Part shown: positions 8,138 through 13,908 of the stretch, in pieces
How the letters are laid out: each line of letters opens with the position of its first letter
Numbering within the stretch: position 1 is the stretch's first letter
Assembly (NCBI GenBank): GCA_045655325.1
Contig: JAZOOY010000005.1
Location: 1-14,876, forward strand
Origin: UBA1738 sp045655325
GTDB lineage: Bacteria; Bacillota; Clostridia; UBA1381
DNA length: 14,876 nt
Reading direction: 5' to 3'
Notes under the pieces: generated by a model
Databases searched by the model: none
Seen by the model: the letters and a program-made list of their open reading frames with translations, nothing else
What the model was told of the DNA's origin: nothing
Program-made: the position numbers and the translations under genes

Positions 8138-8578
8138 ATGTTAACACCAATGGACATTCAAAGACAAGATTTTGAAGTTAAGTTAAGAGGCTATAATGCA
8201 AATGAGGTTGATGACTTTTTAGATTTAGTCGGCAAAGACTATGAAAAGCTTTATAAAGAAAATGCGGAGCTAAGAGATCAGGTAAAACAGCTTGACAAAT
8301 CCATTGAACAGTATAGAGCAATGGAGGAAACACTTCAAAAGTCAATCGTTCTTGCCCAGACAGCAGCTGAAGACATCAAGAAGAACGCAGCTGAAAAAGC
8401 AGATGTTATCATGAACGAAGCTCAGTCCAAGTCAGAAAATATGCAACGTGAAATCGATAACCAGATTCACTCAAAGCGTAACGAACTTGCAAGTTTGCAG
8501 GCTGAGGTTACAGGATATAAGTCAAGAATTAAAGGAATTTGCTCCGGACTACTTGAAATGTTGGATAAATTAGAGTAA
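8138..8578 (+). CDS. divIVA: DivIVA-family cell-pole/septum scaffold protein
   Basis: A 146-residue coiled-coil protein that recognises curved membrane at poles and septa and recruits division, chromosome-anchoring or wall-growth factors. The N-terminal lipid-binding domain has the family pattern LTPMDIQRQDFEVKLRGYNANEV, followed by DDFLDLV (residues 25-31). Residues from about 33 to 135 are charged heptad-like sequence, split by an Ala-rich stretch near 70-85 into two coiled-coil segments. The ATG follows AGGAGGG at 8124-8130. A hairpin terminator lies just after the stop. The length is slightly shorter than Bacillus DivIVA (164). Function beyond scaffolding cannot be read from sequence. Confidence 0.94.
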   Translation: MLTPMDIQRQDFEVKLRGYNANEVDDFLDLVGKDYEKLYKENAELRDQVKQLDKSIEQYRAMEETLQKSIVLAQTAAEDIKKNAAEKADVIMNEAQSKSENMQREIDNQIHSKRNELASLQAEVTGYKSRIKGICSGLLEMLDKLE

Positions 8579-8584
8579 AATAAT

Positions 8585-8614
8585 AGGGATAGCGGATGTT
8601 ATCCCTTAATTTTA
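8585..8614 (+). terminator. Intrinsic terminator after divIVA
   Basis: The arms AGGGATA(G) at 8585-8592 and (T)TATCCCT at 8599-8606 pair around a 6-nt loop and are followed by the T-rich TAATTTTATTTATT. It begins 7 nt after the divIVA stop and probably ends the plus-strand transcript running through divIVA. Confidence 0.75.
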
Positions 8615-8625
8615 TTTATTATGTA

Positions 8626-8703
8626 GGAAATTACTACTTTTAGTTGTAATTTCTGAAATAACAAAACAGCTACCAAAATCCCACGCCCGCAGGCGGGGCT
8701 TTT
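8626..8703 (+). other. Hairpin-rich ileS leader, no T-box recognised
   Basis: Two further hairpins separate the divIVA terminator from ileS. The first (8626-8654) pairs GGAAATTAC with GTAATTTC(T) and can extend inward through ACT/AGT. The second is GC-rich (8680-8699: CCC, then GCCCG, opposing CGGGGC), followed by TTTT at 8700-8703, and looks like a second terminator or an attenuator. The T-box consensus AGGGTGG-ACCGCG, common upstream of Firmicute ileS genes, is not present, and the 158-nt gap is too short for a standard T-box leader after the divIVA terminator. I see no convincing promoter here. Confidence 0.45.
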
Positions 8704-8736
8704 ATCAAAAGCTTTTTTATAGAAAGGATAAAAAAT

Positions 8737-11526
8737 ATGTGCGAAAATTGTAAGGACTACACAAAATCAGTCAATCTTCCACAGACAGATTTCCCGATGC
8801 GTGGTAATCTTCCTGAAAGAGAACCTGAAACAATGGCATACTGGGATGAGATTGATTTATACAATAAATTGAAAGAGAAAAATAAAGGTAAGACACCATT
8901 TATTCTTCACGATGGACCACCGTATGCAAACGGTGACATCCACATGGGTCACGCTCTTAACAAAATCCTAAAGGACATCATCGTAAGATATAAGTCTATG
9001 CAGGGATTTTATTCACCATACGTTCCTGGTTGGGATACTCACGGTCTTCCAATCGAGCAGCAGGCAATTAAAAAGCTTGGCATTAACCGTCACGAAGCAG
9101 GCCCTGTAAAATTCAGACAGGCGTGCCGTGAATTTGCGTGCATGCACGTTGAAAATCAGAAGCAGCAGTTCAAGCGTCTTGGTGTAATTGGTGACTGGGA
9201 CAACCCATACCTAACACTAAAGAACGACTTCGTCGCAAAGCAGATTGAAGTTTTTGGTGAAATGGCTAAAAACGGCCTAATCTATAAGGGACTAAAGCCG
9301 GTTTACTGGTGCCCACACTGCGAAACAGCTCTTGCAGAAGCAGAAATCGAATACGCAGAAGATAAGACAACATCAATCTACGTAAAATTTGCAGTTAAAG
9401 ACGATAAGGGTCTATTTGCTGGCCTTTCAAACGTATACTTCGTAATTTGGACAACAACTACATGGACACTTCCTGGTAACGTTGCAGTTTGCTTGAACCC
9501 AATGCTTGAGTACTCATTAGTTAAGTTCTCAAACGGCGAAATCTACGTTCTTGCAACAGAACTTATTGATTCAGTTGTTGCAGCAGCAGGACTTGACACA
9601 GAATACGAAGTTGTTAAGACATTTACAGGCGCTGAGCTTGAACTTATTACTTGCCAGCACCCATTCCTAGATCGTGATTCACTAGTTATTGTTGGTGACC
9701 ACGTAACACTTGATGCCGGTACAGGTTGTGTTCATACAGCTCCTGGCTTTGGTGCAGAAGACTATATGGTTTGCCAGAACTACAACCAGCTAGAAATCGT
9801 TGTTCCTGTTGACGCCAAGGGTTATCAGACAGAAGAAGCCGGCGAATTTGCAGGACTATACTATGAAGCATCAAACGAAAAGATTTTAGAAAACCTTAAA
9901 AATTCAGGTGCACTACTAGCTTCTCAGGAAATCGTCCACCAGTATCCACACTGCTGGAGATGTGACAGCCCAATTATTTTCCGTGCCGCTGACCAGTGGT
10001 TCGCATCAGTTGATGCACTAAAGGAAGATGCAGTAAAGGCTATTGAAGGCGTTAAATGGATCCCTGAATGGGGTGAAGAAAGAATCAAGTCAATGGTTGT
10101 TGACCGTAGCGACTGGTGTATTTCACGTCAGAGAACTTGGGGTGTTCCAATTCCTATTTTCTACTGTAAGGATTGCGGTAAGGAAATTATTAACGACGAA
10201 ACAATCAAGGCAGTTGCTAAACTATTCCGTGAAGAAAGTCCTGATAAGTGGTGGGAACTTGACGCAAACGATATGATTCCTGCTGGTACTAAATGCGAAT
10301 GCGGATGTACCGAGTTTACAAAAGAAAAGGATATCATGGACGTTTGGTTTGACTCAGGTTCATCACATATGGCAGTTTGTGACGATAGAGATGACCTTGT
10401 TTGGCCAGCTGACCTTTACCTTGAAGGTAATGACCAGTACAGAGGTTGGTTCCAGTCATCACTTCTAACAAGTATCGCTGTAAGAAAGCAGGCACCATAT
10501 AAGATTATCATTACTCACGGTATGATTCAGGACGGCGAGGGCAGAAAGATGTCTAAGTCAAAGGGTAACGTAATCATGCCACAGGAAATCATGAACAAGT
10601 TCGGTGCAGACGTGCTTCGTTTGTGGGTTATTTCTGCTGACTACAGAACAGATATGAGAATGAGTCAGGATGCACTAAAACAGCTTTCTGAAGGCTACAG
10701 AAAGATCAGAAATACTGCACGTTACATCCTTTCAAATATCAATGACTTTGATCCAAACAAGGATATGGTTAGCTACTGCGATATGCTTGAAATTGATAAG
10801 TGGGCACTTCTAAAGCTTAACGAAATCGTTAAGAAGACAATTGATTCATACGAAAAGTACGAATTCCACACACTATATTCTGCAATGCTTAACTTCTGTA
10901 TCGTTGACCTTTCAAACTTCTATTTGGATGTTCTGAAGTCAAGACTATATACAGAAAAGGCAGATTCAGTAGAACGTCGTTCAGCACAGAGTGCTATGTA
11001 CTTGATACTAGATGCTATGGTTAAGCTATTAGCACCGGTTCTTGCATACACAGCAGAAGAAATCTGGAAGTTTATGCCTCATTTGGATGGCGCAGACAGC
11101 CTAAGCATTATGCTTAACGATATGCCAAAGGTTAACCCAGAATACGAAAACGACGAAATCAAGGCTAAATGGGATAAGATTATCGCAGTTAGAAATGATG
11201 TTAATAAGGCTTTAGAGCCTGCAAGAAACGATAAGATTATCGGTAAGTCACTAGACGCTGAAGTTACAGTTTATGCTGACGGCGAAATCTATGACCTACT
11301 AAAGTCTATGGAATCAGAACTTGCAGAAATCTTTATCACATCAAAGGCAACCGTAATGCCAAAGGCAGACGAAAAAGATGCTATGGCAGGCGAGATGGTT
11401 TCAGTTTCAGTTGAAGCAAGTAAGCACGAAAAGTGTGGCAGATGCTGGGTACACTCAGAAACTGTTGGCACAATCGAAGGATTTGATGGTATCTGTGCAG
11501 ATTGTGTAAGAAAGCTAACAAAATAA
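8737..11526 (+). CDS. ileS: Isoleucyl-tRNA synthetase
   Basis: A 929-residue class I aminoacyl-tRNA synthetase that charges tRNA-Ile in the cytoplasm and removes mischarged valine through its CP1 editing domain. The HIGH motif is HMGH at residues 69-72 and the KMSKS motif is at 604-608. Editing-domain hallmarks are WTTTTWTLPGN and GTGCVHTAPGFGAEDY. Extra Cys pairs lie in the catalytic insertions (YWCPHC; FYCKDC; KCECGC). The C-terminal zinc finger of bacterial-type IleS is intact (C900, C903, C920, C923). The start has AGAAAGGA just upstream. Length and zinc finger fit the bacterial IleS1 type. Leu codon CTA is used far more often than in neighbouring genes. It is followed by a symmetric terminator shared with a convergent small gene. 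Confidence 0.97.
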   Translation: MCENCKDYTKSVNLPQTDFPMRGNLPEREPETMAYWDEIDLYNKLKEKNKGKTPFILHDGPPYANGDIHMGHALNKILKDIIVRYKSMQGFYSPYVPGWDTHGLPIEQQAIKKLGINRHEAGPVKFRQACREFACMHVENQKQQFKRLGVIGDWDNPYLTLKNDFVAKQIEVFGEMAKNGLIYKGLKPVYWCPHCETALAEAEIEYAEDKTTSIYVKFAVKDDKGLFAGLSNVYFVIWTTTTWTLPGNVAVCLNPMLEYSLVKFSNGEIYVLATELIDSVVAAAGLDTEYEVVKTFTGAELELITCQHPFLDRDSLVIVGDHVTLDAGTGCVHTAPGFGAEDYMVCQNYNQLEIVVPVDAKGYQTEEAGEFAGLYYEASNEKILENLKNSGALLASQEIVHQYPHCWRCDSPIIFRAADQWFASVDALKEDAVKAIEGVKWIPEWGEERIKSMVVDRSDWCISRQRTWGVPIPIFYCKDCGKEIINDETIKAVAKLFREESPDKWWELDANDMIPAGTKCECGCTEFTKEKDIMDVWFDSGSSHMAVCDDRDDLVWPADLYLEGNDQYRGWFQSSLLTSIAVRKQAPYKIIITHGMIQDGEGRKMSKSKGNVIMPQEIMNKFGADVLRLWVISADYRTDMRMSQDALKQLSEGYRKIRNTARYILSNINDFDPNKDMVSYCDMLEIDKWALLKLNEIVKKTIDSYEKYEFHTLYSAMLNFCIVDLSNFYLDVLKSRLYTEKADSVERRSAQSAMYLILDAMVKLLAPVLAYTAEEIWKFMPHLDGADSLSIMLNDMPKVNPEYENDEIKAKWDKIIAVRNDVNKALEPARNDKIIGKSLDAEVTVYADGEIYDLLKSMESELAEIFITSKATVMPKADEKDAMAGEMVSVSVEASKHEKCGRCWVHSETVGTIEGFDGICADCVRKLTK

Positions 11527-11532
11527 AACAAT

Positions 11533-11562
11533 AAAAAATCACGCTTCAAGCGTGATTTTTTT
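11533..11562. terminator. Bidirectional terminator between ileS and convergent small gene
   Basis: AAAAAATCACGCT (11533-11545) pairs with AGCGTGATTTTTT (from 11549) across a TCA loop. The T run serves ileS on the plus strand, and the A run reads as T on the minus strand, terminating the small minus-strand gene whose stop codon (11561-11563) lies at its edge. Confidence 0.9.
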
Positions 11563-11815
11563 ATATGTAGCTATCAAAATCTAAATCATATCTATCAAAA
11601 ACATCTCGGATTTTTTGTAATTTAGTGTTTTCGCTAATGTTCTTTTTGGAAAGTATCTTCTTAATATCAAAAAGTGCCACGGTTGCTTCGGAATTTATGA
11701 GAGCACCTTTTGCGGGTTCTAAATATACTGCATAGTTTGATACTATTTTGGAAAGGTCATCATTTATTGAGTCCTTTAGTACTTTTGAAAAAAGTCCTGC
11801 TGTAAGTTTTTCCAT
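11561..11815 (-). CDS. 84-residue hypothetical protein with structured attenuator leader
   Basis: I do not recognise this family. The protein (MEKLTAGLFSKVLK... to ...DLDFDSYI) is soluble, with no signal peptide, membrane helix or Cys motif. It looks mostly helical: a Lys/Asp-rich N-terminus, a central stretch LEPAKGALINSEATVALFD (32-50), a basic segment IKKILSKK (51-58) and an acidic C-terminus. The ATG at 11815 is chosen because GGAGG (11827-11823) sits 7 nt upstream. The frame stays open back to 11959, but that extension runs through a terminator hairpin and a long folded leader and has no ribosome binding site. It is convergent to ileS, has its own near-consensus promoter (12024-11996) and shares the ileS terminator. 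Signals around it make a real gene likely; function is unknown. Confidence 0.72.
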   Translation of the reverse strand: MEKLTAGLFSKVLKDSINDDLSKIVSNYAVYLEPAKGALINSEATVALFDIKKILSKKNISENTKLQKIRDVFDRYDLDFDSYI

Positions 11816-11833
11816 GGTAAAACCTCCGGAATT

Positions 11834-11860
11834 AAAAAATGTGTAGCCGAAGCTACACAT
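11834..11860 (-). terminator. Intrinsic terminator inside the leader of the 84-residue gene
   Basis: Read on the minus strand, ATGTGTAGC (11860-11852) pairs perfectly with GCTACACAT (11847-11839) around a TTCG tetraloop closed by C-G, an exceptionally stable loop. It is followed directly by TTTTTT (11839-11834). It lies only 7 nt before the GGAGG of the gene, so when formed it should stop transcription before the coding region. Confidence 0.85.
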
Positions 11861-11989
11861 AAAAACGCATAGCTCCTTGTTAGTGCGAATAACATTTCCA
11901 ACCACAAAAAACGTCAGGAAAACGGAGCATGCATTTTTTACTTTGCATGTTCCTAACATTTTATGTGGTTTTAAATATTGTTATTCGCA
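11834..11989 (-). ncRNA. Structured attenuator-like leader RNA (candidate riboswitch or sRNA)
   Basis: From the predicted transcription start (about 11989) the RNA folds at once. P1 is an 11-bp perfect stem, TGCGAATAACA (11989-11979) with TGTTATTCGCA (11894-11884). P2/P3 is a 21-position helix, 11970-11950 with 11920-11900, broken only by one U-U mismatch plus a few G-U pairs. P4 is CATGC/GCATG (11949-11945, 11932-11928) closing an A-rich 12-nt loop, with a bulge CTCCGTT. The terminator at 11860-11834 follows. A rival helix exists: CACATAAAA (11967-11959) is perfectly complementary to TTTTATGTG (11864-11856) in the terminator's 5' arm, and GCATGCTCC (11932-11924) pairs with GGAGCTATGC (11876-11867) with one bulge. 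The two are nested and compatible. This is two-state attenuation architecture. I cannot match it to a known class. Confidence 0.68.
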
Positions 11990-11995
11990 TTTATT

Positions 11996-12024
11996 ATTCT
12001 ATCACAGTTTTTTTAGAAATACAA
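11996..12024 (-). promoter_or_regulatory. Minus-strand promoter for leader RNA and 84-residue gene
   Basis: On the minus strand, a -35 box TTGTAT (12024-12019) and a -10 box TAGAAT (12001-11996) are separated by 17 nt, with a TGA extended -10 element directly before the -10 box. The expected start, about 7 nt further on near 11989, falls on the first base of the P1 stem, which links promoter and RNA fold. Confidence 0.8.
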
Positions 12025-12040
12025 TATTATTTTGATATTT

Positions 12041-12425
12041 TATATCTTCTTTTGTAACCAAAAGAAGCAAAAGTTCCGGGTGTTTCGAATCCCCCGGACC
12101 CGCAACGACCAAAGGGAACTGCCGTTCCCTTGTGGAATCCTTTGCCCAAGTCGGAACGCAGATGCAAGAGACGTAGTTTTTAGACTGTCGAAAATTTTCT
12201 TGATTAGTTTACAAATCTTTTCGCGATAGCGGCGTGGCGAGCTCTGCGATGCCACGAGTGTGCTTTGGCACGACCTGTTTTAGCAGCTGGGGCGAGTTGT
12301 CGAAGTTTAGAAAGCCGAAGGCTTACGAAACTTGCGACTTGTCCGAGCCACTATACAGGGGATTACCAAAGGGGTAACCCCCTTTGGCGACTTTTCGTAC
12401 TTTTGGTCGGTCAAAAGTACATATA
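12041..12425. repeat. MITE-like intergenic element with hairpin termini
   Basis: About 385 bp, visibly richer in G+C than its AT-rich flanks, with no convincing gene. Both ends are imperfect terminal inverted repeats (12041-12073 and 12391-12425), and each end is itself a hairpin: CTTCTTTTG-TAAC-CAAAAGAAG (12046-12067) on the left, GTACTTTTG-GTCGGT-CAAAAGTAC (12397-12420) on the right. Differences between the two ends are compensatory, keeping 9-bp stems. Interior hairpins include TCCGGG/CCCGGA, AAGGGAAC/GTTCCCTT, CGTGGC/GCCACG, a nested AAGTTT...AAACTT stem, and a perfect 9-bp CCAAAGGGG/CCCCTTTGG (12366-12387). No transposase is present. Copy number elsewhere cannot be seen from one window, so calling it a repeat is inference from its form. 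Confidence 0.6.
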
Positions 12426-12455
12426 GTAATATTGCAACAAAACTATAATTTTTTT

Positions 12456-12487
12456 AAAGAAAAGAGCTAAACCCCTTTTCTTTTTTT
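12456..12487 (+). terminator. Possible terminator upstream of lspA promoter
   Basis: AAAGAAAAG (12456-12464) pairs with CTTTTCTTT (12475-12483) over a 10-nt loop and runs into further T residues to 12487. The stem is A-T rich and therefore weak. It could block read-through into lspA from the repeat-like region. Its 3' arm overlaps the weak -35 region of the lspA promoter. Confidence 0.4.
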
Positions 12488-12495
12488 GTGATTTG

Positions 12496-12504
12496 TGGTA
12501 TAAT
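12496..12504 (+). promoter_or_regulatory. Extended -10 promoter for lspA-rluD-ddl
   Basis: TGG followed by a perfect TATAAT (12499-12504) forms an extended -10 element. The -35 position 17 bp upstream (12476-12481, TTTTCT) is poor, typical of extended -10 promoters. It lies 32 nt before the lspA start. Confidence 0.75.
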
Positions 12505-12536
12505 TTAAGGGAGTATATTTAAAATGGAGTGTTAGA

Positions 12537-13022
12537 ATGTTAATTTGGGCGATTATTGCTAGCGTGATTGTAATTTTAGACCAGCTTGCAAAACTTTTAG
12601 TGATCAAAACAATCGGTCCTACCGACTGTTTTCATATAATTCCGAAGCTATTTGATTTTGTATATGTAAAAAATACAGGAGCGGCATTCAGTATGCTGTC
12701 AAATAACACAGGACTTTTGAGCATCGTTTCAATAATTTTCTGTGTAGGCGTTTTGCTATATTGGTACAAAAAGAAACCGGCAAGCACACTTTTAAAGCTA
12801 TCCCTTTGCCTTTTATTTGCGGGTGCTTTGGGAAATGCCATTGACAGAATCTTCCGTGGCTTTGTGGTGGACTTTATATCCACAGCCTTTATGAACTTTC
12901 CGGTTTTTAATATTGCGGACATCGCAATCACCTTTGGAGCAATACTTTTGATAATTTATTTTATATTCTTTGATAAGGATGAGGAAAATGGAGAAAATAA
13001 CACTTCTGGTATCAAATCCTGA
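12537..13022 (+). CDS. lspA: Lipoprotein signal peptidase (signal peptidase II)
   Basis: A 161-residue integral membrane aspartyl protease that cleaves the signal peptide of prolipoproteins at the lipidated Cys after Lgt acts. Four membrane helices are apparent (about residues 3-23, 58-76, 84-100 and 126-145). The catalytic dyad is Asp112 in the GNAIDRIFRGFVVDFI motif and Asp128 in FNIADIAI; the conserved NTGAAFS motif is at 46-52. The ATG at 12537 is preceded by GGAG (12526-12529) with 7-nt spacing. A hydrophilic tail (DKDEENGENN) ends the protein. Its last 35 nt overlap the start of rluD, so the genes are translationally coupled, as in the Bacillus lspA-ylyB pair. Confidence 0.97.
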   Translation: MLIWAIIASVIVILDQLAKLLVIKTIGPTDCFHIIPKLFDFVYVKNTGAAFSMLSNNTGLLSIVSIIFCVGVLLYWYKKKPASTLLKLSLCLLFAGALGNAIDRIFRGFVVDFISTAFMNFPVFNIADIAITFGAILLIIYFIFFDKDEENGENNTSGIKS

Positions 13023-13908
13023 CAACATACGTATTGATAAATATATAGCGGAAAATGGGGATGACATTTCCCGAAGCTATGCCGCAACCTTGTGCGAAGA
13101 AAAAAAGGTTACGGTATGTGGCAAAGCGGTTGATAAAAAATATCAGCCAAAAGACGGGGAAGTTATTGAAATAGACTTGCCTGAACCACAAGGCTTAGAG
13201 CTTGAGCCACAGGACATTCCGCTTAATATCCTTTACGAAGATAACGACGTAATCGTGGTAAATAAGCCACAGGGAATGGTGGTGCATCCTGCAAACGGCA
13301 ACGAAAGCGGTACTTTGGTGAATGCTTTACTTTTCCACGCAGGTGACAATTTGTCCGCAATAAACGGAGTTATAAGACCGGGAATTGTGCACAGAATTGA
13401 TAAGGACACAGCAGGACTTTTGGTTGTTGCAAAAAACAACGATGCTCATAATGCTTTGGCAGAACAATTAAAAGAGCGAAAGGCGTCAAGAAGATACTAT
13501 GCTTTGGTAAATGGGATGGTAAAGGAAGACGGAACGGTTGATAAGCCAATCGGCCGTCATCCAAAGGACCGAAAGAAAATGGCAATCGTTCAAGGTGGAA
13601 GAGAAGCGGTAACACACTATCGTGTTTTAGAAAGCTTTTCGGGGTACACGCTTTTAGAGTGCATCTTGGAAACAGGCAGAACGCATCAGATAAGAGTGCA
13701 TATGGCATCTTTGGGGCACAGCTTAGTAGGTGACAGAACCTACGGAATCGCCAAAGAAAAAATTAAAACAGAGGGTCAGCTTCTGTTTGCAAAAACAATA
13801 GGATTTAAGCACCCAAAAACGGGTGAATATATGGAATTTACGGCGGATTTGCCGAGTTATTTTGAAGAAATTTTAGAAAAGCTTAGAAGGAGTAATCATC
13901 GTGGCTAA
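12988..13908 (+). CDS. rluD: RluA/RluD-family 23S rRNA pseudouridine synthase
   Basis: A 306-residue cytoplasmic enzyme converting specific uridines, usually in 23S rRNA helix 69 for RluD-type members, to pseudouridine. An N-terminal S4 domain (about 12-75: IRIDKYIAEN... KKVTVCGKAVDKKYQPKDGEVIEI) precedes the catalytic domain. The catalytic Asp138 lies in HRIDKDTAGLLVVAKN, a variant of the RLDxxTSGL signature. Downstream hallmarks are RRYYALV, GRHPKDRKKMAI and ETGRTHQIRVHMASLGHSLVGD. The ATG at 12988 has AAGGA (12975-12979) at good spacing; an ATG at 12979 and a TTG at 12970 are in frame and cannot be fully excluded. The start lies inside lspA and the end overlaps ddl by 8 nt. The exact target uridines cannot be deduced. 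Confidence 0.94.
   Translation: MEKITLLVSNPDNIRIDKYIAENGDDISRSYAATLCEEKKVTVCGKAVDKKYQPKDGEVIEIDLPEPQGLELEPQDIPLNILYEDNDVIVVNKPQGMVVHPANGNESGTLVNALLFHAGDNLSAINGVIRPGIVHRIDKDTAGLLVVAKNNDAHNALAEQLKERKASRRYYALVNGMVKEDGTVDKPIGRHPKDRKKMAIVQGGREAVTHYRVLESFSGYTLLECILETGRTHQIRVHMASLGHSLVGDRTYGIAKEKIKTEGQLLFAKTIGFKHPKTGEYMEFTADLPSYFEEILEKLRRSNHRG

Noticed and set aside
11816..11959. N-terminal extension of the minus-strand gene to 132 codons
   Set aside because: The extension is the folded leader and terminator read as codons; the ATG at 11959 has no ribosome binding site, while 11815 has GGAGG at ideal spacing.
11834..11989. 6S RNA, SRP RNA or a common riboswitch (preQ1, c-di-GMP, fluoride, ZTP)
   Set aside because: None of their conserved core sequences could be found; the fold is one long hairpin followed by a switchable terminator.
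12032..12255. Overlapping reading frames of 65 codons (plus) and 71 codons (minus)
   Set aside because: They run through hairpins of the repeat-like element, have no ribosome binding sites and encode low-complexity, family-less peptides.
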